Shown in pieces: positions 1 through 9,139 of a stretch of 64,000 nt of DNA (within the stretch, counting starts at the first letter, position 1; every line of letters begins with the position of its first letter). Origin of the DNA: Candidatus Rokuibacteriota bacterium (GTDB taxonomy: Bacteria > Methylomirabilota > Methylomirabilia > Rokubacteriales > CSP1-6); contig VGLJ01000003.1 of assembly GCA_016866775.1 (NCBI GenBank), forward strand, positions 1-64,000, given 5' to 3'. The notes below the pieces were generated by a model. That model saw only the letters and a list, made by a program, of their open reading frames with translations. It was not told where the DNA came from and did not search any database. The position numbers and the translations under genes are program-made.

Positions 1-1
1 C

Positions 2-127
2 GGCCGGTGGGAGAAGATGCCGTTCGTCGGTGAACTGGTCCCGCTGGCTCACGATCTCATCGCTGTCCTTGGCCCCTACCTCGAACGCGCCGATTTTTCC
101 GGCGGGACTCGCGGGTCGGGGCACTAG
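2..127 (+). CDS. C-terminal end of an unidentified gene (5' end outside window)
   Basis: The frame starting at base 2 is open from the window edge to a TAG at 125-127 and encodes a 41-residue tail with an amphipathic, helix-like stretch (KMPFVGELVPLAHDLIAVLG). It ends 11 bases before the GTG of the substrate-binding protein, as expected for the preceding gene of an operon. The product cannot be identified from this tail, and the tail could be chance coding in GC-rich DNA. Confidence 0.35.
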   Translation, partial: GRWEKMPFVGELVPLAHDLIAVLGPYLERADFSGGTRGSGH

Positions 128-138
128 ACCGCACGCAC

Positions 139-1755
139 GTGCGAAGTCCGGCGTCGTCGCGCCCGGGGGCACCCCGCTTCCCGGGCGCGAACGCCATCCG
201 TCCGCTCGCGGCGCCGGCCGTCGGGCACGCCGCGGAGGGAGCGACCTACCGGCGGATCCTGCGTGGCGACCCCGTCACGCTCGACCCCGCCCGGATCGCC
301 GACGCCTACGGTCGCTCGGTCGCGCAACAGATCTTCGACGGCCTCGTCCAGTTCGATCAGACGCTGACCGTGGTTCCCGCCCTCGCGAAGCACTGGAAGG
401 CGTCGCGCGACGGGCTGACGTGGACCTTCACGCTTCGCCCGGACGTCAAGTGCCACCACGGCCGCGAGGTGACCGCGGATGACGTCGTCTACTCCTTCAC
501 CCGCCTCCTCGACCCCGCCGTGAAGTCGGGGGCCGCCGATCTCTTCAGCAGCATCCGCGGCGCCGTTGACTTTCAGACGGGTCGCGCGCCGACGGTGTCG
601 GGGCTCACGGCGCTCGATCGGTACACCGTCCAGGTCGTCCTGAGCCAGGCGACCGGGTCCTTCGTCTCCGCGGCCGCGGTCGGCCACGCCAAGATCGTTC
701 CGAGGGAAGTGGTCGAGCAGCACCGCGAAGGATTCGGCAGTCGGCCCGTCGGAACGGGACCGTTCAAGTTCACCGGGCGGGAGCGGAACCGCGAGATCAC
801 GCTGGGCGCGAATGCCGAGTACTTCGACGGTCCGCCGCGCCTCGGCCGGATCGTGGATCGGATCTACACCGGCGAGCGCGCCGACGCGATCTACGACGAC
901 TTCAAGCGCGGCGAGCTCGAGGACGCGCCGCCGCCGACGCACCTCTCCGCGACGGAGTTCCGTCGGGTCGCCACCGATCCCACCCACGTGTACGTGAAGC
1001 GCTCGCTCCAGCGCGTCCGGTTCTACGGCTTCAACGTGAAGGCCAAGCCGCTCGACTCGCGCCTCGTCCGGCAAGCCATCTCGCACGCGATCGATCGCGA
1101 GGAGATCATCGAGGACCTCCAGCAGGGGCGCGTTCTCACGGCGCGCGGCATCCTGCCGCCCGGGATGTTCGCCTACAACCCGAAGCTGAGCGGGTACGCG
1201 TACGATCCCGCCCGCGCCCGCGCGCTGCGGGCGCAGGCGGGCTTCCCGGAGGGACGCGGGCTCGCGCCCGTGACGATCTGGTCCACGGTGAAGGACGACC
1301 GCGTGCTGCGCGAGCACGAGCTGATCCGGAAGAACCTCGCTGCGGTCGGTATCCGCGTGGAGTTCCAGTACCAGACGGACTGGCCGACGTTCAGCCGTCA
1401 GCTGAACGAGCGGAAGTTCCCCGGGTACCTCTACGCGTGGTTCGCCGACGTGCCCGATCCCGACAGTTTCCTGTCGAAGCTCTTCAACTCGACGAGCCGC
1501 TGGAACTACACCGGGTACGCGAATCCCGCAGTGGACGCGCTGCTCGCGGAAGGACGCCGGACGCGCGAGCCGCTGCAGCGCGCGGAGGTCTATCGCCGCG
1601 CGGAGCAGCTCATCATGGACGACGCGCCGGTGCTCCCGATCTGGCACTACGTCTACGAGCGGCTGTTCCAGCCCTACGTGCGCGACGTCGAGGTGTCGAG
1701 CTTCGGCGATCCGTACATCCCCTTCCGCAAGGTCTGGCTCGACCGGCCGCGATGA
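139..1755 (+). CDS. ABC transporter substrate-binding protein, peptide/OppA type (SBP_bac_5)
   Basis: The 538-residue product has the typical opening of family 5 solute-binding proteins: a first strand ending in GDPVTLDPAR, then VAQQIFDGLVQFDQ, then the DDVVYSFTRLLDP block, with a C-terminal YRRAEQLIMDDAPVLPIWHY. Such proteins bind peptides, opines or nickel chelates in the periplasm. GTG at 139 is the only usable start after an in-frame stop at 31, yet the first 35 residues lack a hydrophobic signal sequence, so the 5' end may be altered. No permease or ATPase gene follows. Its stop overlaps the start of a sensor kinase (ATGA), so a sensory role is plausible. The family call is firm; the ligand is unknown. 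Confidence 0.9.
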   Translation: MRSPASSRPGAPRFPGANAIRPLAAPAVGHAAEGATYRRILRGDPVTLDPARIADAYGRSVAQQIFDGLVQFDQTLTVVPALAKHWKASRDGLTWTFTLRPDVKCHHGREVTADDVVYSFTRLLDPAVKSGAADLFSSIRGAVDFQTGRAPTVSGLTALDRYTVQVVLSQATGSFVSAAAVGHAKIVPREVVEQHREGFGSRPVGTGPFKFTGRERNREITLGANAEYFDGPPRLGRIVDRIYTGERADAIYDDFKRGELEDAPPPTHLSATEFRRVATDPTHVYVKRSLQRVRFYGFNVKAKPLDSRLVRQAISHAIDREEIIEDLQQGRVLTARGILPPGMFAYNPKLSGYAYDPARARALRAQAGFPEGRGLAPVTIWSTVKDDRVLREHELIRKNLAAVGIRVEFQYQTDWPTFSRQLNERKFPGYLYAWFADVPDPDSFLSKLFNSTSRWNYTGYANPAVDALLAEGRRTREPLQRAEVYRRAEQLIMDDAPVLPIWHYVYERLFQPYVRDVEVSSFGDPYIPFRKVWLDRPR

Positions 1756-3653
1756 TCAGCTCGGTCATGGGCCGCTCGCTGCAGGCCAAGTTCCTCTGGG
1801 CGACGGTGTGCGTGCTCGGCGTGATCATGACCGCGGTCCTGCTGGTCGTCGAGCATCGCCAGCGCGCCGGCATCGTCGAGGAGTTCGAGCGTCGCGGGGC
1901 CGTGCTCTCCCGCAGCCTCGCGGCGATGTCTTACGGCGCGCTCCTGCTCTACAACTACACCGCGCTCGAGCAGAACGTGGCGCGAGTCGCCGCGGAAGAG
2001 GATGTGCGCTACGCGATGATCCTCGACGGCGAGGGCCGTGTCGCCGCGCACAGCCGGCACCAGGACCGGGTCGGCTTCGTCCTCGACGATGCCGTGAGCG
2101 CGCGCGCGCTCGCGAGCGCCACGCCGCTGACGCAGGAAACGGTGTTTTCACGCTCCGGCGAGGCCGTGTACGACTTCGCGGTGCCCGTCTTCGTCGAGAC
2201 ACAGCGCTGGGGCACGGTGCGCGTCGGGCTCTCCAAGCGGCGGATGGACGCCGCGATCCGCGCCACCCGGCTCGAGCTTCTCGGCGTGGCGCTCGCCACG
2301 CTCGTGCTCGGCGGCGTGACCGCCGCACTCGTCGCGCGGCGGATCTCGCGCCCCGTGCGCCGCCTCGCCGAGGGCGCGACCGCGATCTCGCGCGGCGAGC
2401 TCATGCAGCGGATCGAGCCCTCGGGCTTCGACGAGATCGGCGCGCTCGCCGTCGCGTTCAACCACATGGCCTCCCAGCTCTTCCAGCAGCGGAGCGCGCT
2501 CGAGGAGGCGCATCTCGAGCTGCGGCGCCGGTTCGACGAGCTGGAGGACGTGAAGGGCTACACGGAGAACATCCTCGCGTCGCTGACGAACGGCATCGTC
2601 ACCGTGGACCTCGAGGGCCGGGTCGTCACCCTCAACCCGGCGGCCGAGATGCTGACCGGCTTCTTCGCGGGCGAGGTGCGGGGACGCTACTGCACGGAGC
2701 TGTTCGCGCAGACGCCGGAGATCGGCGAGATGCTGATGGAGACGCTCGCGAGCCGCGCGCCGATCGCCGGCGTGTCGCTCGCGCTCAAGCGCCGCAGCGG
2801 CGTCGCGCTGCCCGTCGAGGTGAGCACGGCGCCGCTCCGAGGGGCCGAGGGCAAGGACCTGGGCGTCGTGGCGGTCCTGCGCGACCTGACGCTCGTGCGC
2901 GAGCTCGAGGGCCGGCTGCGCCGCTCCGACCGGCTCGCGGCGCTCGGAGGCCTCGCGGCGGGCCTCGCCCACGAGATCAAGAACCCGCTGACCTCGGTGC
3001 TCACGTTCACGCGCCACGTCGCGCGGCGCTTCGACGATCCCAGCTTCCGCGAGCGCTTCCAGCGCGTGGTTCCCCGCGAGCTCGAGCGCATCAACGGGAT
3101 CCTCGAGCGGCTGCTCGAGCTCGCGCGGCCGGCGCCCGCGGCCTTCACCCGCATCCGCCTGGCGCCGCTGGTCGACCGCGCGGTCGACCTCTTCGCGAAC
3201 GAGATCGAGAGCCTCCGGCTGCACGTGACGCGCGAGTACACCCGCGATCTGCCGCCGGTGCCCGCGGACGAGGAGTCGCTCTATCGCGCGATCATCAACG
3301 TGGTCGGCAACGCGCTCGACGCGATGAGCCCGGGAGGCACGCTCGCGCTGCGCGTCGGCTGGGCCACGTCGTCGGACGGCTTCCGCGCCGGCCGCGCCAT
3401 CGGCCGGCAGGCCGTGATCGAGGTGAGCGACACGGGCACGGGCATCAAGCCCGAGGACGCGGAGCGCGTGTTCAACCCGTTCTTCACGACGAAGCAGCGA
3501 GGCACGGGGCTCGGCCTCGCCGTCACCCACAAGATCGTCGAAGACCACGGCGGTGTCATCGACTTCCAGACGGTCGCCGGTGTCGGCACCACGTTCCGCA
3601 TCATGCTCCCGGTCACGCCGGCCGTCATCGCCACCCCGGACACGCGCCGGTGA
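1752..3653 (+). CDS. Membrane sensor histidine kinase (periplasmic sensor, HAMP, PAS, HisKA, HATPase)
   Basis: The 633-residue kinase has a transmembrane helix at about 12-34, a periplasmic sensor region of about 140 residues, a second helix near 176-200, a HAMP linker, a PAS domain at about 270-385, a HisKA box with phospho-acceptor His407 (LAHEIKNPLT) and an HATPase domain with the N box (NVVGNALDAM), DTGTGI and GTGLGL. ATG at 1752 overlaps the stop of the binding-protein gene by 4 bases, and its own TGA overlaps the GTG of the next gene, so the three genes form a tightly coupled unit. The substrate-binding protein may present ligand to the periplasmic domain (inference). Confidence 0.93.
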   Translation: MISSVMGRSLQAKFLWATVCVLGVIMTAVLLVVEHRQRAGIVEEFERRGAVLSRSLAAMSYGALLLYNYTALEQNVARVAAEEDVRYAMILDGEGRVAAHSRHQDRVGFVLDDAVSARALASATPLTQETVFSRSGEAVYDFAVPVFVETQRWGTVRVGLSKRRMDAAIRATRLELLGVALATLVLGGVTAALVARRISRPVRRLAEGATAISRGELMQRIEPSGFDEIGALAVAFNHMASQLFQQRSALEEAHLELRRRFDELEDVKGYTENILASLTNGIVTVDLEGRVVTLNPAAEMLTGFFAGEVRGRYCTELFAQTPEIGEMLMETLASRAPIAGVSLALKRRSGVALPVEVSTAPLRGAEGKDLGVVAVLRDLTLVRELEGRLRRSDRLAALGGLAAGLAHEIKNPLTSVLTFTRHVARRFDDPSFRERFQRVVPRELERINGILERLLELARPAPAAFTRIRLAPLVDRAVDLFANEIESLRLHVTREYTRDLPPVPADEESLYRAIINVVGNALDAMSPGGTLALRVGWATSSDGFRAGRAIGRQAVIEVSDTGTGIKPEDAERVFNPFFTTKQRGTGLGLAVTHKIVEDHGGVIDFQTVAGVGTTFRIMLPVTPAVIATPDTRR

Positions 3654-4777
3654 CCGACCGCGCGCACGCCGTCGCGGATCCGGTCACCCCGCTCACCGGC
3701 TCGACCATCCTCGTCGTCGACGACCATCGCTACGTCCGCGACATGCTGCGCGCGCTCTTCGAGGGACAGGCGTTCCGCGTGCTCGAGGCCGTCGATGGCC
3801 ACGAAGGCCTGACGCTCGCGCAGACGCAGCGCCCCGACTGCGTGCTGCTCGACATCCGCATGCCCGGGATGTCGGGATTCGAGGTCCTCGAGCGGCTCAG
3901 CGAGGACCCGCGCACGCGAGAGATCCCGGTGATCATGCTCACCGCCTCCGACGAGACGCTCGAAGGCATGGAGCGCGCGCTGAGCAGCGGCGCCGTCGAC
4001 TACCTCGCGAAGCCGATCTCGCCCGCGCGCGTGGCGATCCGCGTGCGCGGCGCGATCGAGCGGCGCCGGCTCCTGCGCGAGGTGCAGGAGCTCCGGACCA
4101 ACTTCACGTCCATGCTCGTCCACGATCTGCGGAGCCCGATCACGGTCGTGAGCGCCTACGCGGACCTGCTCGCGCAGGGCGGCGGCGGCCCGGTGACGGA
4201 TCGCCAGCGCCAGCTCCTCGGCAAGGTCCAGGAGTCGTGTGGCCGGATGGTGCGGCTGATCGGCGAGATCCTCGACCTCTCCAAGCTCGAGGCCGGCAAG
4301 CTCAACCTCGAACGGCAGCGCTTCGACCTGGCGGGCCTCGCGGCGGAGGTCGTCGAGCGGTTCGGACCGAGCGCGCACAACAAGGGGATCGATCTCTCGA
4401 TCCGGCGGTCGCCCGAGCCGTTCGACATCGTCGCCGATCCCGGGCGCGTCGACCAGGTCCTGATGAACCTCATCGGCAACGCGCTGAAGTTCACGCGGCG
4501 GGGCGGCACGGTCGCCGTGGACGTCGCCGCGCGCGGGCCGGAGGTCGAGCTCGCGGTGACGGACTCGGGACCGGGGATCGCGGCGAGCGAGCCGCCGCTC
4601 CTTTTCGAGCGGTTCAGTCAGACGAGCGCCGCGAACGCGACCGCGACGCCTGGCTCGGGCCTCGGGCTCCTGATCTGCCGGCACCTGGTGGAAGCGCACG
4701 GCGGGCGCATCTGGGCGGCGAGCGAGATCGGCAAGGGGTCGCGCTTCGTCGTCCGGTTGCCGGGCGCGGAGCGCTAG
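3650..4777 (+). CDS. Hybrid protein: receiver domain followed by histidine kinase
   Basis: The 375-residue product carries an N-terminal REC domain with phospho-acceptor Asp68 (CVLLDIRMPG) and K in YLAKPIS, then a HisKA box with His158 (LVHDLRSPIT) and an HATPase domain (NLIGNALKF, DSGPGI, GSGLGL). It has no membrane segment and no DNA-binding output. GTG at 3650 overlaps the upstream kinase stop (GTGA). It is likely a phosphorelay partner of the membrane kinase. Its TAG at 4775-4777 shares the palindrome CTAG with the stop of the convergent lyase gene. Confidence 0.92.
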   Translation: MTDRAHAVADPVTPLTGSTILVVDDHRYVRDMLRALFEGQAFRVLEAVDGHEGLTLAQTQRPDCVLLDIRMPGMSGFEVLERLSEDPRTREIPVIMLTASDETLEGMERALSSGAVDYLAKPISPARVAIRVRGAIERRRLLREVQELRTNFTSMLVHDLRSPITVVSAYADLLAQGGGGPVTDRQRQLLGKVQESCGRMVRLIGEILDLSKLEAGKLNLERQRFDLAGLAAEVVERFGPSAHNKGIDLSIRRSPEPFDIVADPGRVDQVLMNLIGNALKFTRRGGTVAVDVAARGPEVELAVTDSGPGIAASEPPLLFERFSQTSAANATATPGSGLGLLICRHLVEAHGGRIWAASEIGKGSRFVVRLPGAER

Positions 4778-5703
4778 CGCGTCAGTCTGGACAACGCCAG
4801 CGCGCGGCGGATCGCCTCGCGGTCCGACGCGGACACCGGCGTCAACGGCGGGCGCACGTGCGCCGCGGGGATCCGGCCGAGCATCACGAGCGCTTCCTTC
4901 ATCCGGTTGTGCATGTCGACGAACGGCGGCGCGTAGAACGCGCGGACGAGCGGGTCCAGCCGGTCGTTGATCGCGCGGGCGCCCTCCACGTCACCCTTCG
5001 CGCACGCCTCGTAGAGCTCGACCTGCAGGTCGGCCGTCACGCTGCCCATGCCCGAGATCGCGCCGTCGGCGCCGAGCAGGAACGACGCCATGAGCGACAT
5101 CGTGAACGCCGAAAGGACCGCGACCGGGCGCCCGGTCGCGCGCACGGCGCGCAGGGTCGCCTCGAAGCCGACGATGTCGTTCGACCACTCCTTCACGGCG
5201 GACACGTGGGGGATCTCGACGATCCGGGCGAGCGTGTCCGGCGTGTAGCCGATGCCCGACGCGAGCGGGTACTGGAACACCACGATCGGCAGGTCGGCGC
5301 CCGTCGCGATCTCCGAGAAGTGGCGCAGCGCCATGTCCGGCTTCACCTGCGCGCCCCACATGAACAGCGTCGGCGGGAACACGAGCACGCCCGCGGCGCC
5401 GCCGGCCCTGGCGTCGCGCGCAAGATCCACCGCCTCGCGCGTCGAATCGGAGTAGACGCCGGCGACCAGCGGGCAGCGATCGCCGACCTCGTCGAGCGCG
5501 ATCGCGAGTGACCGCTTGCGCTCCTCGCGCGTGAGCGAGGAGACCTCCGACGCGTGCCCGTTCGCGACGATCCCGGTGACCCCGCGCGTGTCCGCGAGCC
5601 ACCGCAGGTGACGGCGGTACGCGGGCTCGTCGATCTCGAGGTCCGCCGTGAAGGGCAGCAGGTTGGCGGGCATCACACCGGAGAAGCGAAGCGGCGAGGT
5701 CAT
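4774..5703 (-). CDS. Dihydrodipicolinate synthase / N-acetylneuraminate lyase family protein
   Basis: The 309-residue TIM-barrel protein has the Schiff-base lysine K171 (SAVKEWSND) and the conserved tyrosine Y145 (VVFQYPLAS) of class I lyases. The usual GTTGE substrate loop is NGHASE at about 48-53, so the substrate is probably not that of true DapA. ATG at 5703 is preceded by AGGAGA at good spacing. It lies 11 bases downstream of an isochorismatase-like gene in the same direction, suggesting a shared catabolic step. The exact reaction (an aldol cleavage or condensation of a 2-oxo acid) cannot be named. Confidence 0.88.
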   Translation of the reverse strand: MTSPLRFSGVMPANLLPFTADLEIDEPAYRRHLRWLADTRGVTGIVANGHASEVSSLTREERKRSLAIALDEVGDRCPLVAGVYSDSTREAVDLARDARAGGAAGVLVFPPTLFMWGAQVKPDMALRHFSEIATGADLPIVVFQYPLASGIGYTPDTLARIVEIPHVSAVKEWSNDIVGFEATLRAVRATGRPVAVLSAFTMSLMASFLLGADGAISGMGSVTADLQVELYEACAKGDVEGARAINDRLDPLVRAFYAPPFVDMHNRMKEALVMLGRIPAAHVRPPLTPVSASDREAIRRALALSRLTR

Positions 5704-5714
5704 GGTCTCTCCTG

Positions 5715-6374
5715 TCACCAGCCGCCGACCACGTCGGCGACTTCCTTGGCGCTGCTCACGCGGCCGTAGGCGCGGCCGATGATGTCGAGCGTCGCGCGCT
5801 GGATCTCGGGCCAGAGCGTCGTCACCGCGTCCTCGACCACCGTGACGCGGTACTCGCGGTTGAAGGCGCCGACCACCGTCGCGAACACGCAGATGTCGGT
5901 CATGGTCCCGGTCACGACGAGCGTGTCGATCCCTCGCGCGCGCAGGGCGCCGTCGAGCGGCGTGCCCGCGAACGCGTCGTACCAGCGCTTGCGCACGACC
6001 AGCTCGTCGGGCCGCGGCGCGAGCGCGGCGACCGTGACGACGCTCGGATCGTCTTCGTGACACGACGAGGACGGGCGCCCGACGCCGCGCGGCGCGCCCG
6101 GCGCGGCACGACGGTGCTCCGGGTGCAGCGCGCCGACGAGCAGCGGCGCCGCCTCGGAGTACACGAACTCGGTGAAGACGACGGGGCGGCCCTTCGCGCG
6201 GAACACGTCGACGAGCGCGCGGATGCGCGGCACGGACTCGCGCGCGGCCGGCACCTCCATCGCCTCGCCCGGATCGACGAAGCCGCGCTGCATGTCGACG
6301 ACGAGCAGCGCGGTGCTCGCCGGCCGCAGCGCGAGGACCTCGTCGAACTGCGCGCGCCGATCGCTCGCCGTCAT
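5715..6374 (-). CDS. Isochorismatase-family cysteine hydrolase
   Basis: The 219-residue protein shows the catalytic triad of the family: Asp27 (LLVVDMQRGF), Lys129 (VVRKRWYDAF) and Cys162 (GTMTDICVFAT). Relatives include nicotinamidase, N-carbamoylsarcosine amidase and ureidoacrylate hydrolase, which cleave C-N bonds through a cysteine nucleophile. It is probably cotranscribed with the lyase downstream and follows yraN by 9 bases at the tail of the ffh operon. The substrate cannot be decided from sequence alone. Confidence 0.88.
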   Translation of the reverse strand: MTASDRRAQFDEVLALRPASTALLVVDMQRGFVDPGEAMEVPAARESVPRIRALVDVFRAKGRPVVFTEFVYSEAAPLLVGALHPEHRRAAPGAPRGVGRPSSSCHEDDPSVVTVAALAPRPDELVVRKRWYDAFAGTPLDGALRARGIDTLVVTGTMTDICVFATVVGAFNREYRVTVVEDAVTTLWPEIQRATLDIIGRAYGRVSSAKEVADVVGGW

Positions 6375-6383
6375 GCCGCGAGT

Positions 6384-6752
6384 TTACCCCGGGCCCGCGT
6401 CGAAGGCGCTCCGGAGGTGCCGGACGCTCGCGGTGCGGCCGTCGTCGGTGACTTCCACGACGTCGAAGCGGCAGCGCACGTCGCGCAGCCCCCGCCACTT
6501 GAGATAGTGCTGCGCGAGGCGCACGAGGCGCCGCCGCTTGGTCCACGAAACCGCCGCGCCCGGGCTCTCGTCCCAGCCCGGCCGCCGCGCCTTCACTTCG
6601 ACGAAGACCCAGACGTCGCCGTCACGGCACACGAGATCGATCTCTCCGCCGGTGAGCTGCACATTGCGCGCGACGATACGCAACCCGGCCGCGACGAGCG
6701 CGTCGGCGGCCCGGCGCTCCGCACGTGCACCGCGGACGTGTCGCGGGTCCAC
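6384..6752 (-). CDS. yraN: YraN/UPF0102 family nuclease-like protein
   Basis: The 122-residue protein matches the small YraN family with an endonuclease-like fold. It opens with RGARAERRAADAL and carries the GGEIDLV motif (E37, D39) and VEVKARR (E52, K54), an E-D-ExK arrangement of PD-(D/E)XK enzymes. The start is GTG at 6752. Location after rnhB is usual for this family. The cellular role is not well defined. Confidence 0.88.
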   Translation of the reverse strand: MDPRHVRGARAERRAADALVAAGLRIVARNVQLTGGEIDLVCRDGDVWVFVEVKARRPGWDESPGAAVSWTKRRRLVRLAQHYLKWRGLRDVRCRFDVVEVTDDGRTASVRHLRSAFDAGPG

Positions 6753-6806
6753 GCGTTCTGATACCGCACGGCGCGCCGCCTGGGAATGCCTCGATTCGGA
6801 TACGGA

Positions 6807-7448
6807 TCAGTCTTGATCTTCGAGGACGAACAGCTCGCCCTGACGCCACACGCCGGCGAAGCTGCGGCGGTGGATCGGGCAGGGGCCGAAGCGGTCGAGC
6901 GCGGCGAGATGGTCCGGCGTCGCGTAGCCCTTGTGCCGCGCGAAGCCGTACTCGGGGAACTGCCTGTCGTGCTCGAGCATGAGACGGTCGCGCGTCACCT
7001 TCGCCACGATGGATGCCGCGGCCACGCTCGCGCAGCGCGCGTCGCCGTCCACCAGGTTTTTCTGCGGGCAGGGGACGCTCGGCAGCACGACGAAGTCCGT
7101 GATCACGAAGTCCGGCGGGACCGGCAGTCGCGCGAGCGCGTCGAGCATCGCGAGGCGCGTCGCCTGGAGGATGTTCACGCGGTCGATGGTCTCGTGGTCG
7201 ACGATCGAGACGCCGACGGCGAGCGCGCACCGGAAGATCTCGTCGAAGAGCGCTTCACGGCGCTCGGGCGGGAGGAGCTTCGAGTCGCGTACGCCGCGAA
7301 TGCGATGCTCGGGCGTCACGACGACGGCCGCCGCGACGACGGGCCCGGCGAGCGGCCCGCGTCCGGCTTCATCGATGCCGGCGACGCGCGCATGGCCCGC
7401 GCGCCACGCCTGACCCTCGTATCGATACGGCGCGGACGGCCGGGCCAT
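6807..7448 (-). CDS. rnhB: Ribonuclease HII
   Basis: RNase HII cuts RNA in RNA-DNA hybrids and single ribonucleotides in DNA. The protein has the GIDEAGRGPLAGPV motif near residues 24-37 with acidic catalytic pair D26/E27, and the conserved DSKLL and HR..F elements. ATG at 7448 is preferred; an in-frame GTG lies three codons upstream at 7457. It sits between rplS and yraN in the same direction, a common order. Confidence 0.96.
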   Translation of the reverse strand: MARPSAPYRYEGQAWRAGHARVAGIDEAGRGPLAGPVVAAAVVVTPEHRIRGVRDSKLLPPERREALFDEIFRCALAVGVSIVDHETIDRVNILQATRLAMLDALARLPVPPDFVITDFVVLPSVPCPQKNLVDGDARCASVAAASIVAKVTRDRLMLEHDRQFPEYGFARHKGYATPDHLAALDRFGPCPIHRRSFAGVWRQGELFVLEDQD

Positions 7449-7487
7449 GGCCGGCACTATACCGCCGGCCCGCGGATGCCTGGCGCG

Positions 7488-7868
7488 CTATTCGGGTTCG
7501 GCGGTACCGGAAGTAGGCACGGCCACCGCGCGCTTCTCCTTCAGGCGCGCCGCCTTCCCCGCGAGACTCCGCAGGTAGTAGAGCTTCGAGCGCCGTACCT
7601 TGCCGTGGCGGACGACGTCGATCTTCTCGATGCGCGGCGAGTGCAGCGGGAACGTCCGCTCGACGCCGACGCCGTAGGAGATGCGCCGCACGGTGAAGGA
7701 CGCGCGTCCGCCCTCGCCCCGCTTGCGGATGACGATGCCCTCGAAGACCTGCGTCCGCTCCTTCTCGCCCTCGATGACCTTCACGTGCACGCGGACGGTG
7801 TCGCCCGGCACGAAGCCCTGGCGGTCCTTCTTGAGCTGTCCCGCTTCAACCAGCCGAATCGCGTCCAT
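7488..7868 (-). CDS. rplS: 50S ribosomal protein L19
   Basis: The 126-residue protein has the L19 pattern: [53 protein letters not shown] and a basic C-terminal region. It stabilises the 30S-50S interface. The start ATG lies inside the 3' end of trmD (23-base overlap), implying translational coupling. A C-terminal extension of about 15 residues is variable in the family. Confidence 0.97.
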   Translation of the reverse strand: MDAIRLVEAGQLKKDRQGFVPGDTVRVHVKVIEGEKERTQVFEGIVIRKRGEGGRASFTVRRISYGVGVERTFPLHSPRIEKIDVVRHGKVRRSKLYYLRSLAGKAARLKEKRAVAVPTSGTAEPE

Positions 7869-8619
7869 GACCGTCGTCCTCCAGATCGTCGGGGGTCTGC
7901 CCCCGTTCGAATCGTTCCACCAGCGTCCACTCGTCCGGCGTCAGCCCCGCCTCCGCGAGGAGGTCCGGCCGCCGCCGCCACGTCAGCCACAGCGCCTGTC
8001 GCCTGCGCCATCGCGCGATGCGCGCGTGGTCGCCCGAGAGCAGCACCCCGGGCACCTTCGCGCCCATGAACTCCTCGGGCCGCGTGTACTGCGGCGGCTC
8101 GAGCAGCCCGCTCGCGAACGACTCCCGCGTGGCCGCCTCTTCGCCGCCGAGCGCTCCGGGCAGGAGACGCGTCACCGCGTCCGCCACCACCAGCGCGGGC
8201 AGCTCGCCGCCCGTCACCACGTAATCCCCGATCGACAGCAGCGCAGCACCCGTCAGCGCCGCCACGCGCTCGTCCACGCCTTCGTACCGTCCCGCGAGGA
8301 GGATCAGGTGGCGCTCCGCGGCGAGCGTGGCGGCCGTCCGCTGCGTGAAGACCGGCCCGCGCGGATCCATCAGGATCACCCGCGCGACCTCCGTGCGCAG
8401 CGCGCTCACCGCGGCGACCAGCGGCTCCGGCTTCAGGACCATCCCGCTGCCACCGCCGAACTGATAGTCGTCGGTGATCCGGTGCCGGCCGTCCGCGTAG
8501 TCTCGGAGATCGACCACGCGGATGTCAACGATCCCGCGCGCCCGCGCGCGCCCGATCATCGACTCTCCGAGCGCGGGCTCCACGATCCCGGGAAACAGCG
8601 TCACGACGTCGATGCGCAT
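7846..8619 (-). CDS. trmD: tRNA (guanine-N1)-methyltransferase TrmD
   Basis: TrmD makes m1G37 in tRNAs and prevents +1 frameshifting. The 257-residue protein begins with [10 protein letters not shown], has [16 protein letters not shown], the knotted SAM site with [13 protein letters not shown] and [14 protein letters not shown], and the C-terminal [20 protein letters not shown] at 8619 is chosen because it gives the canonical N-terminus. It lies between rimM and rplS as in many bacteria. Confidence 0.97.
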   Translation of the reverse strand: MRIDVVTLFPGIVEPALGESMIGRARARGIVDIRVVDLRDYADGRHRITDDYQFGGGSGMVLKPEPLVAAVSALRTEVARVILMDPRGPVFTQRTAATLAAERHLILLAGRYEGVDERVAALTGAALLSIGDYVVTGGELPALVVADAVTRLLPGALGGEEAATRESFASGLLEPPQYTRPEEFMGAKVPGVLLSGDHARIARWRRRQALWLTWRRRPDLLAEAGLTPDEWTLVERFERGQTPDDLEDDGHGRDSAG

Positions 8620-8627
8620 GGCGCGCG

Positions 8628-9137
8628 TTACAGCTCCAGCAAGCCCTCCGGCGGACGGATCACCACGCGACGCGCGGCGATGTCCACGTCCATCACGATG
8701 TCCGGTACCGCCGGGATCAGGCGCTCCGCGCCGGTGGCGTCGGTCACGATCCACAGGTCCTGCGCCGGCGCCTGCTCGATGCCCGTCACCCGGCCGACGT
8801 CCGTGCCGTCCTCCGTCACCACGCGGCAGCCCTCGAGCTGCCACGGATAGAAGCGCCCCTCCGGCGCCGGCAACGCCTCCGACTTCGGCAGCGCGATCAT
8901 CCGTCCGGCCAGCGCGGCCGCCGCGTCCGCGCTCTCGCATCCTTCGAAGCTCACCACCACCGCCTCGCCGTGGCGTCGGGCCGTGGCGATGCGCCGCGTC
9001 TCCCGTTCGTTCCGCGACGCATCCCACAGCACGCACTCGGCGAGGCGGTGGAACCGGTCGGGGTCGTCGGTGAGGGGGGTGACCCGCACCTCACCCTTGA
9101 GTCCGTACGCCCGGGTGATTTCCCCGATGAGAACCAG
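8628..9137 (-). CDS. rimM: Ribosome maturation factor RimM, apparent non-canonical start
   Basis: RimM assists 30S maturation by binding S19. The protein has the N-terminal barrel ([20 protein letters not shown]) and the PRC-like C-terminal part ending in [20 protein letters not shown]. The first canonical start, GTG at 9089, would cut off the conserved VGxIxxxxGLKGEV region, which is clearly encoded upstream. The only possible starts that retain it are CTG at 9137 or ATA at 9143; the preceding gene ends at 9140. A GGAG lies 14 bases before the CTG and 8 before the ATA. Identity is secure; the start is inferred. Confidence 0.9.
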   Translation of the reverse strand: MVLIGEITRAYGLKGEVRVTPLTDDPDRFHRLAECVLWDASRNERETRRIATARRHGEAVVVSFEGCESADAAAALAGRMIALPKSEALPAPEGRFYPWQLEGCRVVTEDGTDVGRVTGIEQAPAQDLWIVTDATGAERLIPAVPDIVMDVDIAARRVVIRPPEGLLEL

Positions 9138-9139
9138 AT

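Noticed and set aside
124-1647. Long open frame antisense to the substrate-binding protein gene
   Set aside because: It is the mirror of codon bias in GC-rich DNA; the protein is Arg/Glu/Val-rich with no recognisable domain, and the sense frame matches a known family along its length.
1808-3649. Open frame running into the REC-kinase gene from far upstream
   Set aside because: Its first 600 codons are Arg/Ala-rich and lie in a shadow frame of the upstream kinase; the real gene starts at GTG 3650, directly before the REC domain.
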